Below are positions 36,101-51,573 of a DNA stretch of 64,000 nt, in pieces. The DNA comes from Microglena sp. YARC. Taxonomy: Eukaryota > Chlorophyta > Chlorophyceae > Chlamydomonadales > Chlamydomonadaceae. Made by a program: the position numbers and the translations under genes. The notes under the pieces were generated by a model. It made no database searches. It worked only from the letters and a program-made list of their open reading frames with translations, and was not told the origin of the DNA. Within the stretch, counting starts at the first letter, position 1. Each line of letters begins with the position of its first letter. Location of the stretch: the NCBI GenBank assembly GCA_022414725.1, contig CM039463.1:39945884-40009883 (forward strand), in the 5' to 3' direction.

Positions 36101-39100
36101 CGGTATTGTTACAATAGGGATCATACTCAGTAGCTTAGAGTATAGTAGCTCGGTATTGTTACAATAGGGATCATACTCAGAAGCTTAGAGTATAGTAGCT
36201 CGGTATTGTTACAATAGGGATCATACTCAATAGCTTAGAGTATAGTAGCTCGGTATTGTTACAATAGGGATCATACTCAGAAGCTTAGAGTATAGTAGCT
36301 CGGTATTGTTACAATAGGGATCATACTCAGAAGCTTAGAGTATAGTAGCTCGGTATTGTTACAATAGGGATCATACTCAGAAGCTTAGAGTATAGTAGCT
36401 CGGTATTGTTACAATAGGGATCATACTCAGAAGCTTAGAGTATAGTAGCTCGGTATTGTTACAATAGGGATCATACTCAGAAGCTTAGAGTATAGTAGCT
36501 CGGTATTGTTACAATAGGGATCATACTCAGAAGCTTAGAGTATAGTAGCTCGGTATTGTTACAATAGGGATCATACTCAGAAGCTTAGAGTATAGTAGCT
36601 CGGTATTGTTACAATAGGGATCATACTCAAATAAGCTTAGAGTATAGTAGCTCGGTATTGTTACAATAGGGATCATACTCAGAAGCTTAGAGTATAGTAG
36701 CTCGGTATTGTTACAATAGGGATCATACTCAGTAGCTTAGAGTATAGTAGCTCGGTATTGTTACAATAGGGATCATACTCAGAAGCTTAGAGTATAGTAG
36801 CTCGGTATTGTTACAATAGGGATCATACTCAGAAGCTTAGAGTATAGTAGCTCGGTATTGTTACAATAGGGATCATACTCAGAAGCTTAGAGTATAGTAG
36901 CTCGGTATTGTTACAATAGGGATCATACTCAAAGCTTAGAGTATAGTAGCTCGGTATTGTTACAATAGGGATCATACTCAGAAGCTTAGAGTATAGTAGC
37001 TCGGTATTGTTACAATAGGGATCATACTCAGAAGCTTAGAGTATAGTAGCTCGGTATTGTTACAATAGGGATCATACTCAGAAGCTTAGAGTATAGTAGC
37101 TCGGTATTGTTACAATAGGGATCATACTCAGAAGCTTAGAGTATAGTAGCTCGGTATTGTTACAATAGGGATCATACTCAGAAGCTTAGAGTATAGTAGC
37201 TCGGTATTGTTACAATAGGGATCATACTCAGAAGCTTAGAGTATAGTAGCTCGGTATTGTTACAATAGGGATCATACTCAGAAGCTTAGAGTATAGTAGC
37301 TCGGTATTGTTACAATAGGGATCATACTCAAAGCTTAGAGTATAGTAGCTCGGTATTGTTACAATAGGGATCATACTCAGAAGCTTAGAGTATAGTAGCT
37401 CGGTATTGTTACAATAGGGATCATACTCAGAAGCTTAGAGTATAGTAGCTCGGTATTGTTACAATAGGGATCATACTCAGAAGCTTAGAGTATAGTAGCT
37501 CGGTATTGTTACAATAGGGATCATACTCAGAAGCTTAGAGTATAGTAGCTCGGTATTGTTACAATAGGGATCATACTCAGAAGCTTAGAGTATAGTAGCT
37601 CGGTATTGTTACAATAGGGATCATACTCAGCTTAGAGTATAGTAGCTCGGTATTGTTACAATAGGGATCATACTCAGAAGCTTAGAGTATAGTAGCTCGG
37701 TATTGTTACAATAGGGATCATACTCAGAAGCTTAGAGTATAGTAGCTCGGTATTGTTACAATAGGGATCATACTCAGAAGCTTAGAGTATAGTAGCTCGG
37801 TATTGTTACAATAGGGATCATACTCATAGCTTAGAGTATAGTAGCTCGGTATTGTTACAATAGGGATCATACTCATAGCTTAGAGTATAGTAGCTCGGTA
37901 TTGTTACAATAGGGATCATACTCAGAAGCTTAGAGTATAGTAGCTCGGTATTGTTACAATAGGGATCATACTCAGTAGCTTAGAGTATAGTAGCTCGGTA
38001 TTGTTACAATAGGGATCATACTCAGAAGCTTAGAGTATAGTAGCTCGGTATTGTTACAATAGGGATCATACTCAGAAGCTTAGAGTATAGTAGCTCGGTA
38101 TTGTTACAATAGGGATCATACTCAGTAGCTTAGAGTATAGTAGCTCGGTATTGTTACAATAGGGATCATACTCAGAAGCTTAGAGTATAGTAGCTCGGTA
38201 TTGTTACAATAGGGATCATACTCAATAGCTTAGAGTATAGTAGCTCGGTATTGTTACAATAGGGATCATACTCAGAAGCTTAGAGTATAGTAGCTCGGTA
38301 TTGTTACAATAGGGATCATACTCAGAAGCTTAGAGTATAGTAGCTCGGTATTGTTACAATAGGGATCATACTCAGTAGCTTAGAGTATAGTAGCTCGGTA
38401 TTGTTACAATAGGGATCATACTCAGAAGCTTAGAGTATAGTAGCTCGGTATTGTTACAATAGGGATCATACTCAGAAGCTTAGAGTATAGTAGCTCGGTA
38501 TTGTTACAATAGGGATCATACTCAGAAGCTTAGAGTATAGTAGCTCGGTATTGTTACAATAGGGATCATACTCAGAAGCTTAGAGTATAGTAGCTCGGTA
38601 TTGTTACAATAGGGATCATACTCAGAAGCTTAGAGTATAGTAGCTCGGTATTGTTACAATAGGGATCATACTCAGAAGCTTAGAGTATAGTAGCTCGGTA
38701 TTGTTACAATAGGGATCATACTCAGAAGCTTAGAGTATAGTAGCTCGGTATTGTTACAATAGGGATCATACTCAGAAGCTTAGAGTATAGTAGCTCGGTA
38801 TTGTTACAATAGGGATCATACTCAGAAGCTTAGAGTATAGTAGCTCGGTATTGTTACAATAGGGATCATACTCAGAAGCTTAGAGTATAGTAGCTCGGTA
38901 TTGTTACAATAGGGATCATACTCAGAAGCTTAGAGTATAGTAGCTCGGTATTGTTACAATAGGGATCATACTCAGAAGCTTAGAGTATAGTAGCTCGGTA
39001 TTGTTACAATAGGGATCATACTCAGAAGCTTAGAGTATAGTAGCTCGGTATTGTTACAATAGGGATCATACTCAGAAGCTTAGAGTATAGTAGCTCGGTA

Positions 39101-42100
39101 TTGTTACAATAGGGATCATACTCAGAAGCTTAGAGTATAGTAGCTCGGTATTGTTACAATAGGGATCATACTCAGAAGCTTAGAGTATAGTAGCTCGGTA
39201 TTGTTACAATAGGGATCATACTCAGAAGCTTAGAGTATAGTAGCTCGGTATTGTTACAATAGGGATCATACTCAGAAGCTTAGAGTATAGTAGCTCGGTA
39301 TTGTTACAATAGGGATCATACTCAGAAGCTTAGAGTATAGTAGCTCGGTATTGTTACAATAGGGATCATACTCAGAAGCTTAGAGTATAGTAGCTCGGTA
39401 TTGTTACAATAGGGATCATACTCAGAAGCTTAGAGTATAGTAGCTCGGTATTGTTACAATAGGGATCATACTCAGAAGCTTAGAGTATAGTAGCTCGGTA
39501 TTGTTACAATAGGGATCATACTCAGAAGCTTAGAGTATAGTAGCTCGGTATTGTTACAATAGGGATCATACTCAGAAGCTTAGAGTATAGTAGCTCGGTA
39601 TTGTTACAATAGGGATCATACTCAGAAGCTTAGAGTATAGTAGCTCGGTATTGTTACAATAGGGATCATACTCAGAAGCTTAGAGTATAGTAGCTCGGTA
39701 TTGTTACAATAGGGATCATACTCAGAAGCTTAGAGTATAGTAGCTCGGTATTGTTACAATAGGGATCATACTCAGAAGCTTAGAGTATAGTAGCTCGGTA
39801 TTGTTACAATAGGGATCATACTCAGAAGCTTAGAGTATAGTAGCTCGGTATTGTTACAATAGGGATCATACTCAAAGCTTAGAGTATAGTAGCTCGGTAT
39901 TGTTACAATAGGGATCATACTCAGAAGCTTAGAGTATAGTAGCTCGGTATTGTTACAATAGGGATCATACTCAGAAGCTTAGAGTATAGTAGCTCGGTAT
40001 TGTTACAATAGGGATCATACTCAGAAGCTTAGAGTATAGTAGCTCGGTATTGTTACAATAGGGATCATACTCAGAAGCTTAGAGTATAGTAGCTCGGTAT
40101 TGTTACAATAGGGATCATACTCAGAAGCTTAGAGTATAGTAGCTCGGTATTGTTACAATAGGGATCATACTCAGAAGCTTAGAGTATAGTAGCTCGGTAT
40201 TGTTACAATAGGGATCATACTCAGAAGCTTAGAGTATAGTAGCTCGGTATTGTTACAATAGGGATCATACTCAGAAGCTTAGAGTATAGTAGCTCGGTAT
40301 TGTTACAATAGGGATCATACTCAGAAGCTTAGAGTATAGTAGCTCGGTATTGTTACAATAGGGATCATACTCAAAGCTTAGAGTATAGTAGCTCGGTATT
40401 GTTACAATAGGGATCATACTCAGAAGCTTAGAGTATAGTAGCTCGGTATTGTTACAATAGGGATCATACTCAGAAGCTTAGAGTATAGTAGCTCGGTATT
40501 GTTACAATAGGGATCATACTCAGAAGCTTAGAGTATAGTAGCTCGGTATTGTTACAATAGGGATCATACTCAGAAGCTTAGAGTATAGTAGCTCGGTATT
40601 GTTACAATAGGGATCATACTCAGAAGCTTAGAGTATAGTAGCTCGGTATTGTTACAATAGGGATCATACTCAGAAGCTTAGAGTATAGTAGCTCGGTATT
40701 GTTACAATAGGGATCATACTCAGAAGCTTAGAGTATAGTAGCTCGGTATTGTTACAATAGGGATCATACTCAGAAGCTTAGAGTATAGTAGCTCGGTATT
40801 GTTACAATAGGGATCATACTCAGAGCTTAGAGTATAGTAGCTCGGTATTGTTACAATAGGGATCATACTCAGAAGCTTAGAGTATAGTAGCTCGGTATTG
40901 TTACAATAGGGATCATACTCAGAAGCTTAGAGTATAGTAGCTCGGTATTGTTACAATAGGGATCATACTCAGAAGCTTAGAGTATAGTAGCTCGGTATTG
41001 TTACAATAGGGATCATACTCAGAAGCTTAGAGTATAGTAGCTCGGTATTGTTACAATAGGGATCATACTCAGAAGCTTAGAGTATAGTAGCTCGGTATTG
41101 TTACAATAGGGATCATACTCAGAAGCTTAGAGTATAGTAGCTCGGTATTGTTACAATAGGGATCATACTCAGAAGCTTAGAGTATAGTAGCTCGGTATTG
41201 TTACAATAGGGATCATACTCAGAAGCTTAGAGTATAGTAGCTCGGTATTGTTACAATAGGGATCATACTCAGAAGCTTAGAGTATAGTAGCTCGGTATTG
41301 TTACAATAGGGATCATACTCAGAAGCTTAGAGTATAGTAGCTCGGTATTGTTACAATAGGGATCATACTCAGAAGCTTAGAGTATAGTAGCTCGGTATTG
41401 TTACAATAGGGATCATACTCAGAAGCTTAGAGTATAGTAGCTCGGTATTGTTACAATAGGGATCATACTCAGAAGCTTAGAGTATAGTAGCTCGGTATTG
41501 TTACAATAGGGATCATACTCAGAAGCTTAGAGTATAGTAGCTCGGTATTGTTACAATAGGGATCATACTCAGAAGCTTAGAGTATAGTAGCTCGGTATTG
41601 TTACAATAGGGATCATACTCAGAAGCTTAGAGTATAGTAGCTCGGTATTGTTACAATAGGGATCATACTCAGAAGCTTAGAGTATAGTAGCTCGGTATTG
41701 TTACAATAGGGATCATACTCAGAAGCTTAGAGTATAGTAGCTCGGTATTGTTACAATAGGGATCATACTCAGAAGCTTAGAGTATAGTAGCTCGGTATTG
41801 TTACAATAGGGATCATACTCAATAGCTTAGAGTATAGTAGCTCGGTATTGTTACAATAGGGATCATACTCAGAAGCTTAGAGTATAGTAGCTCGGTATTG
41901 TTACAATAGGGATCATACTCAGAAGCTTAGAGTATAGTAGCTCGGTATTGTTACAATAGGGATCATACTCAGAAGCTTAGAGTATAGTAGCTCGGTATTG
42001 TTACAATAGGGATCATACTCAGAAGCTTAGAGTATAGTAGCTCGGTATTGTTACAATAGGGATCATACTCAGCTTAGAGTATAGTAGCTCGGTATTGTTA

Positions 42101-45100
42101 CAATAGGGATCATACTCAGAAGCTTAGAGTATAGTAGCTCGGTATTGTTACAATAGGGATCATACTCAGAAGCTTAGAGTATAGTAGCTCGGTATTGTTA
42201 CAATAGGGATCATACTCAGAAGCTTAGAGTATAGTAGCTCGGTATTGTTACAATAGGGATCATACTCAGAAGCTTAGAGTATAGTAGCTCGGTATTGTTA
42301 CAATAGGATCATACTCAGAAGCTTAGAGTATAGTAGCTCGGTATTGTTACAATAGGGATCATACTCAGAAGCTTAGAGTATAGTAGCTCGGTATTGTTAC
42401 AATAGGGATCATACTCAGAAGCTTAGAGTATAGTAGCTCGGTATTGTTACAATAGGGATCATACTCAGAAGCTTAGAGTATAGTAGCTCGGTATTGTTAC
42501 AATAGGGATCATACTCAGAAGCTTAGAGTATAGTAGCTCGGTATTGTTACAATAGGATCATACTCAGAAGCTTAGAGTATAGTAGCTCGGTATTGTTACA
42601 ATAGGGATCATACTCAGAAGCTTAGAGTATAGTAGCTCGGTATTGTTACAATAGGGATCATACTCAGAAGCTTAGAGTATAGTAGCTCGGTATTGTTACA
42701 ATAGGGATCATACTCAGAAGCTTAGAGTATAGTAGCTCGGTATTGTTACAATAGGGATCATACTCAGAAGCTTAGAGTATAGTAGCTCGGTATTGTTACA
42801 ATAGGGATCATACTCAAAGCTTAGAGTATAGTAGCTCGGTATTGTTACAATAGGGATCATACTCAGAAGCTTAGAGTATAGTAGCTCGGTATTGTTACAA
42901 TAGGGATCATACTCAGAAGCTTAGAGTATAGTAGCTCGGTATTGTTACAATAGGGATCATACTCAGAAGCTTAGAGTATAGTAGCTCGGTATTGTTACAA
43001 TAGGGATCATACTCAGAAGCTTAGAGTATAGTAGCTCGGTATTGTTACAATAGGGATCATACTCAAGCTTAGAGTATAGTAGCTCGGTATTGTTACAATA
43101 GGGATCATACTCAGAAGCTTAGAGTATAGTAGCTCGGTATTGTTACAATAGGGATCATACTCAGAAGCTTAGAGTATAGTAGCTCGGTATTGTTACAATA
43201 GGGATCATACTCAGAAGCTTAGAGTATAGTAGCTCGGTATTGTTACAATAGGGATCATACTCAGAAGCTTAGAGTATAGTAGCTCGGTATTGTTACAATA
43301 GGGATCATACTCAGAAGCTTAGAGTATAGTAGCTCGGTATTGTTACAATAGGGATCATACTCAGAAGCTTAGAGTATAGTAGCTCGGTATTGTTACAATA
43401 GGGATCATACTCAGAAGCTTAGAGTATAGTAGCTCGGTATTGTTACAATAGGGATCATACTCAGAAGCTTAGAGTATAGTAGCTCGGTATTGTTACAATA
43501 GGGATCATACTCAGAAGCTTAGAGTATAGTAGCTCGGTATTGTTACAATAGGGATCATACTCAGAAGCTTAGAGTATAGTAGCTCGGTATTGTTACAATA
43601 GGGATCATACTCAGAAGCTTAGAGTATAGTAGCTCGGTATTGTTACAATAGGGATCATACTCAGAAGCTTAGAGTATAGTAGCTCGGTATTGTTACAATA
43701 GGGATCATACTCAGAAGCTTAGAGTATAGTAGCTCGGTATTGTTACAATAGGGATCATACTCAGAAGCTTAGAGTATAGTAGCTCGGTATTGTTACAATA
43801 GGGATCATACTCAGAAGCTTAGAGTATAGTAGCTCGGTATTGTTACAATAGGGATCATACTCAGAAGCTTAGAGTATAGTAGCTCGGTATTGTTACAATA
43901 GGGATCATACTCAGAAGCTTAGAGTATAGTAGCTCGGTATTGTTACAATAGGGATCATACTCAGAAGCTTAGAGTATAGTAGCTCGGTATTGTTACAATA
44001 GGGATCATACTCAGAAGCTTAGAGTATAGTAGCTCGGTATTGTTACAATAGGGATCATACTCAGAAGCTTAGAGTATAGTAGCTCGGTATTGTTACAATA
44101 GGGATCATACTCAGAAGCTTAGAGTATAGTAGCTCGGTATTGTTACAATAGGGATCATACTCAAAGCTTAGAGTATAGTAGCTCGGTATTGTTACAATAG
44201 GGATCATACTCAGAAGCTTAGAGTATAGTAGCTCGGTATTGTTACAATAGGGATCATACTCAGAAGCTTAGAGTATAGTAGCTCGGTATTGTTACAATAG
44301 GGATCATACTCAGAAGCTTAGAGTATAGTAGCTCGGTATTGTTACAATAGGGATCATACTCATTAGCTTAGAGTATAGTAGCTCGGTATTGTTACAATAG
44401 GGATCATACTCAGAAGCTTAGAGTATAGTAGCTCGGTATTGTTACAATAGGGATCATACTCAGAAGCTTAGAGTATAGTAGCTCGGTATTGTTACAATAG
44501 GGATCATACTCAGAAGCTTAGAGTATAGTAGCTCGGTATTGTTACAATAGGGATCATATTCAGAAGCTTAGAGTATAGTAGCTCGGTATTGTTACAATAG
44601 GGATCATACTCAGAAGCTTAGAGTATAGTAGCTCGGTATTGTTACAATAGGGATCATACTCAGAAGCTTAGAGTATAGTAGCTCGGTATTGTTACAATAG
44701 GGATCATACTCAGAAGCTTAGAGTATAGTAGCTCGGTATTGTTACAATAGGGATCATACTCAGAAGCTTAGAGTATAGTAGCTCGGTATTGTTACAATAG
44801 GGATCATACTCAGAAGCTTAGAGTATAGTAGCTCGGTATTGTTACAATAGGGATCATACTCAGAAGCTTAGAGTATAGTAGCTCGGTATTGTTACAATAG
44901 GGATCATACTCAGAAGCTTAGAGTATAGTAGCTCGGTATTGTTACAATAGGATCATACTCAGTAGCTTAGAGTATAGTAGCTCGGTATTGTTACAATAGG
45001 GATCATACTCAGAAGCTTAGAGTATAGTAGCTCGGTATTGTTACAATAGGGATCATACTCAGAAGCTTAGAGTATAGTAGCTCGGTATTGTTACAATAGG

Positions 45101-48100
45101 GATCATACTCAGAAGCTTAGAGTATAGTAGCTCGGTATTGTTACAATAGGGATCATACTCAGAAGCTTAGAGTATAGTAGCTCGGTATTGTTACAATAGG
45201 GATCATACTCAGTAAGCTTAGAGTATAGTAGCTCGGTATTGTTACAATAGGGATCATACTCAGAAGCTTAGAGTATAGTAGCTCGGTATTGTTACAATAG
45301 GGATCATACTCAGTAGCTTAGAGTATAGTAGCTCGGTATTGTTACAATAGGGATCATACTCAGAAGCTTAGAGTATAGTAGCTCGGTATTGTTACAATAG
45401 GGATCATACTCATAGCTTAGAGTATAGTAGCTCGGTATTGTTACAATAGGGATCATACTCAGAAGCTTAGAGTATAGTAGCTCGGTATTGTTACAATAGG
45501 GATCATACTCAGAAGCTTAGAGTATAGTAGCTCGGTATTGTTACAATAGGGATCATACTCAGAAGCTTAGAGTATAGTAGCTCGGTATTGTTACAATAGG
45601 GATCATACTCAGAAGCTTAGAGTATAGTAGCTCGGTATTGTTACAATAGGGATCATACTCAGAAGCTTAGAGTATAGTAGCTCGGTATTGTTACAATAGG
45701 GATCATACTCAGAAGCTTAGAGTATAGTAGCTCGGTATTGTTACAATAGGGATCATACTCAGAAGCTTAGAGTATAGTAGCTCGGTATTGTTACAATAGG
45801 GATCATACTCAAAGCTTAGAGTATAGTAGCTCGGTATTGTTACAATAGGGATCATACTCAGAAGCTTAGAGTATAGTAGCTCGGTATTGTTACAATAGGG
45901 ATCATACTCAGAAGCTTAGAGTATAGTAGCTCGGTATTGTTACAATAGGGATCATACTCAGAAGCTTAGAGTATAGTAGCTCGGTATTGTTACAATAGGG
46001 ATCATACTCAGAAGCTTAGAGTATAGTAGCTCGGTATTGTTACAATAGGGATCATACTCAGAAGCTTAGAGTATAGTAGCTCGGTATTGTTACAATAGGG
46101 ATCATACTCAGAAGCTTAGAGTATAGTAGCTCGGTATTGTTACAATAGGGATCATACTCAGAAGCTTAGAGTATAGTAGCTCGGTATTGTTACAATAGGG
46201 ATCATACTCAGAAGCTTAGAGTATAGTAGCTCGGTATTGTTACAATAGGGATCATACTCAGAAGCTTAGAGTATAGTAGCTCGGTATTGTTACAATAGGG
46301 ATCATACTCAGAAGCTTAGAGTATAGTAGCTCGGTATTGTTACAATAGGGATCATACTCAGAAGCTTAGAGTATAGTAGCTCGGTATTGTTACAATAGGG
46401 ATCATACTCAGAAGCTTAGAGTATAGTAGCTCGGTATTGTTACAATAGGGATCATACTCAGAAGCTTAGAGTATAGTAGCTCGGTATTGTTACAATAGGG
46501 ATCATACTCAGAAGCTTAGAGTATAGTACTTCGGTATTGTTACAATAGGGATCATACTCAGAAGCTTAGAGTATAGTAGCTCGGTATTGTTACAATAGGG
46601 ATCATACTCAGAAGCTTAGAGTATAGTAGCTCGGTATTGTTACAATAGGATCATACTCAGCTTAGAGTATAGTAGCTCGGTATTGTTACAATAGGGATCA
46701 TACGAAGCTTAGAGTATAGTAGCTCGGTATTGTTACAATAGGGATCATACTCAGAAGCTTAGAGTATAGTAGCTCGGTATTGTTTACAATAGGGATCATA
46801 CTCAGAAGCTTAGAGTATAGTAGCTCGGTATTGTTACAATAGGGATCATACTCAGTAGCTTAGAGTATAGTAGCTCGTATTGTTACAATAGGGATCATAC
46901 TCAGAAGCTTAGAGTATAGTAGCTCGGTATTGTTACAATAGGGATCATACTCAGAAGCTTAGAGTATAGTAGCTCGGTATTGTTACAATAGGGATCATAC
47001 TCAGAAGCTTTAGAGTATAGTAGCTCGGTATTGTTACAATAAGGGATCATACTCAGAAGCTTAGAGTATAGTAGCTCGGTATTGTTACAATAGGGATCAT
47101 ACTCAGAAGCTTAGAGTATAGTAGCTCGGTATTGTTACAATAGGGATCATACATTCAATAGCTTAGAGTATAGTAGCTCGGTATTGTTACAATAGGGATC
47201 ATACTCAGCTTAGAGTATAGTAGCTCGGTATTGTTACAATAGGGATCATACTCAGTAGCTTAGAGTATAGTAGTTCGGTATTGTTACAATAGGGATCATA
47301 CTCAAAAGCTTAGAGTATAGTAGCTCGGTATTGTTACAATAGGGATCATACTCAGTAGCTTAGAGTATAGTAGCTCGGTATTGTTACAATAGGGATCATA
47401 CTCAGAAGCTTAGAGTATAGTAGCTCGGTATTGTTACAATAGGGATCATATCAGCTTAGATATAGTAGCTCGGTATTGTTACAATAGGGATCATACTCAG
47501 AAGCTTAGAGTATAGTAGCTCTGTATTGTTACAATAGGGATCATACTCAGAAGCTTAGAGTATAGTAGCTCGTATTGTTACAATAGGGATCATACTCAGT
47601 AGCTTAGAGTATAGTAGCTCGGTATTGTTACAATAGGGATCATATTCAGAAGCTTAGAGTATAGTAGCTCGGTATTGTTACGATAAGGATCATAATCTCA
47701 GAAGCTTAGAGCATAGTAGCTCGGTATTGTTACAATAGGATCATACTCAAGAAGCTTAGAGTATAGTAGCTCGGTATTGTTACAATAGGGATCATACTCA
47801 GAAGCTTAGAGTATAGTAGCTCGGTATTGTTACAATAGGGATCATACTCAGAAGCTTAGATTATTGTAGCTCGGTATTGTTACAATAGGGATCATACTCA
47901 GAGGCTTAGAGTATAGTAGCTCGGTATTGTTACAATAGGGATCATACTCAGAAGCTTAGAGTATAGTAGCTCGGTGTTGTTACAATAGGGATCATACTCA
48001 GAAGCTTAGAGTACAGTAGTTCGGTATTGTTAAAATAGGGATCATACTCAGAAGCTTAGAGTATAGTAGCTCGGTATTGTTACAATAGGGATCATACTCA

Positions 48101-49610
48101 GAAGCTTAGAGTATAGTAGCTCGGTATTGTTACAATAGGGATCATACTCAGAAGCTTAGAGTACAGTAGTTTGGTATTGTTTCAATAGGGATCATACTCA
48201 GAAGCTTAGAGTATAGTAGCTCTGTATTGTTACAATAGTGATCATACTCAGTAGCTTAGAGTATAGTAGTTCGGTATTGTTATAATACGGATCATACTTA
48301 GTAGCTTATAGTATAGTAGCTCGGTATTGTTACAATAAGGATCATATTTCATACTCAATAGCTTAGAGTATAGTAGCTCTGTATTGTTACAATAGGGATC
48401 ATACTCAGAAGCTTAGAGTATAGTAGTTCGTATTGTTCCAATAGGGATCATACTCAGAAGCTTAGAGTATAGTAGTTCGGTATTGTTCCAATAAGGATCA
48501 TACTCAGAAGCTTAGAGTATAGTAGTTCGGTATTGTTACAATAGGGATCATATTCAGAAGCTTAGAGTATAGTAGCTCGGTATTGTTACAATAGGGATCA
48601 TACATTTATACATAATAGCTTAGAGTATAGTAGCTCGGTATTTTTACAATAGGGATCATCCTCAGTAGCTTAGAGTATAGTAGTTCGGTATTGTTACAAT
48701 TGGGATCATACTCATTAGCTTATAGTATAGTAGCTCGGTATTGTTACAATAGGGATCATACATTCATACTAAATAGCTTAGAGTATAGTAGCTCGGTATT
48801 GTTACAATAGGGATCATACTCAGAAGCTTAGAGTATAGTAGCTCGGTATTGTCACAATAGGGATCATACATTCATACCAATAGCTTAGATTATAGTAGCT
48901 CGGTATTGTTACAATAGGGATCATACTCAGAAGCTTAGAGTATAGTAGTCTGTATTGTTACAATAGGGATCATACTCAGAAGCTTAGAGTATAGTATCTC
49001 TGTATTGTTACAATAGGGATCATACTCAGAAGCATAGAGTATAGTAGTTCGGTATTGTTACAATAGGGATCATATTCAGACGCATAGAGTACAGTAGCTA
49101 GGTATTGTTACGATAAGGATCATACATTCATACTGAATAGCTTAGAGTATAGTAGCTCGGTATTGTTACAATAGGGATCATACTCAGAAGCTTAGAGTAT
49201 AGTAGCTCGGTATTGTCAAAATAGGGATCACACTCAGAAGCTTAGAGTATAGTAGCTCGGTATTGTTACAATACGGATCATACTCGGAAGCTTAGAGTAT
49301 AGTAGCTCGGTATTTTTACAATAGGGATCATACTCAGAAGCTTAGAGTATAGTAGCTCGGTATTGTCACAATAGGGATCATACTCAGAAGCTTAGAGTAT
49401 AGTAGCTCGGTATTGTCACAATAGGATCATACTCAGAAGCTTAGAGTATAGTAGCTCGGTATTGTTACAATAGGGATCATACTCAGTAGCTTAGAGTATA
49501 GTAGCTCGGTATTGTCACAATAGGGATCATACTCAGTAGCTTAGAGTAGTTGCTCGGTCTTGTTACAATAGGGATCATACTCAGAAGCTTAGAGTATAGT
49601 AGCTCGGTAT

Positions 49611-51035
49611 TGTTATAATAGGGATCATACTCAGAAGCTTAAAGTATAGTAGCTCGGTATTGTTACAATAGGGATCATACTCAGAAGCTTAGAGTATAGT
49701 AGCTCGGTATTGTTCCAATAGGGATCATACTCAGAAGCTTAGAGTATAGTAGTTCGGTATTGTTACAATTGGGATCATATTCAGAAGCTTAGAGTATAGT
49801 AGCTCGGTATTGTTACAATAGGGATCATACATTCATACATAATAGCTTAGAGTATAGTAGCTCGGTATTGATACAATAGGGATCATCCTCAGTAGCTTAG
49901 AGTATAGTAGTTCGGTATTGTTACAATAGGGATCATACTCAGTAGCTTAGAGTATAGTAGTTCGTTATTGTTACAATAGGGATCATACAATCATACTAAA
50001 TAGCTTAGAGTATAGTAGCTCGGTATTGTTACAATAGGTATCATACTCAGTAGCTTAGAGTATAGTAGTTCGGTATTGTTACAATAGGTATCATACTCAG
50101 TAGCTTAGAGTATGGTAGCTCGGTATTGTCACAATAGGGATCATACATTCATACCCAATAGCTTAGATTATAGTAGCTCGGTATTGTTACAATAGGGATC
50201 ATACTCAGAAGCTTAGAGTATAGTAGCTCTGTATTGTTACAATAGGGATCATACTCAGAAGCTTAGAGTATAGTAGCTCGGTATTGTCACAATAGGGATC
50301 ATACTCAGAAGCTTAGAGTATAGTAGCTCGGTATTGTCACAATAGGGATCATACTCAGAAGCTTAGAGTATAGTAGCTCGGTATTGTTATAATAGGGATC
50401 ATACTCAGAAGCTTAAAGTATAGTAGCTCGGTATTGTTACAATAGGGATCATACTCAGAAGCTTAGAGTATAGTAGCTCGGTATTGTTCCAATAGGGATC
50501 ATACTCAGAAGCTTAGAGTATAGTAGTTCGGTATTGTTACAATTGGGATCATATTCAGAAGCTTAGAGTATAGTAGCTCGGTATTGTTACAATAGGGATC
50601 ATACATTCATACATAATAGCTTAGAGTATAGTAGCTCGGTATTGATACAATAGGGATCATCCTCAGTAGCTTAGAGTATAGTAGTTCGGTATTGTTACAA
50701 TAGGGATCATACTCAGTAGCTTAGAGTATAGTAGTTCGTTATTGTTACAATAGGGATCATACAATCATACTAAATAGCTTAGAGTATAGTAGCTCGGTAT
50801 TGTTACAATAGGTATCATACTCAGTAGCTTAGAGTATAGTAGTTCGGTATTGTTACAATAGGTATCATACTCAGTAGCTTAGAGTATGGTAGCTCGGTAT
50901 TGTCACAATAGGGATCATACATTCATACCCAATAGCTTAGATTATAGTAGCTCGGTATTGTTACAATAGGGATCATACTCAGAAGCTTAGAGTATAGTAG
51001 CTCTGTATTGTTACAATAGGGATCATACTCAGAAG
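49611..51035 (+). repeat. Higher-order duplication in the satellite, 774-bp offset
   Basis: The series of variant units at 49611-50260 (tgttataata, then aaagtatag, tgttccaata, ttacaattggg, attcatacataatagc, tattgatacaat, ggtatcat, agtatggtag, attcataccc) recurs in the same order at 50385-51035. By eye it is essentially base for base, with an offset of 774 bp. Parts of the series recur at 54.88-55.08 kb and 63.2-63.5 kb, so a higher-order unit exists at the variable edge of the array. Confidence 0.8.
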
Positions 51036-51573
51036 CTTAAAGTATAGTAGCTCTGTATTGTTACAATAGGGATCATACTCAGTAGCTTAGAGTATAAGTA
51101 TCTCGGTATTGTTACAATAGGGATCATATTCAGAAGCTTACAGTATAGTAGCTCGATATTGTTACGATAAGGATGATACATTTATACTCAGAAGCTTAGA
51201 GTATAGTAGCTCGGTATTGTTACAATACGGATCATACTCGGAAGCTTAGAGTATAGTAGCTCGGTATTGTCACAATAGGGATCACACTCAGAAGCTTAGA
51301 GTAGAGTAGCTCGGTATTGTTACAATAGGGTTCATACTCAGAAGCTTAGATTATTGTAGCTCGGTATTGTTACAATAGGGATCATACTCAGAGGCTTAGA
51401 GTATAGTAGCTCGGTATTGTCACAATAGGGATCATACTAAGAAGCTTAGAGTATAGTAGCTCGGTGTTGTCACAATAGGGATCATACTCAGAAGCTTAGA
51501 GTACAGTAGTTCGGTATTGTTACGATAGGGATCATACTCTGAAGCTTAGAGTATAGTAGCTCGGTATTGTTAC

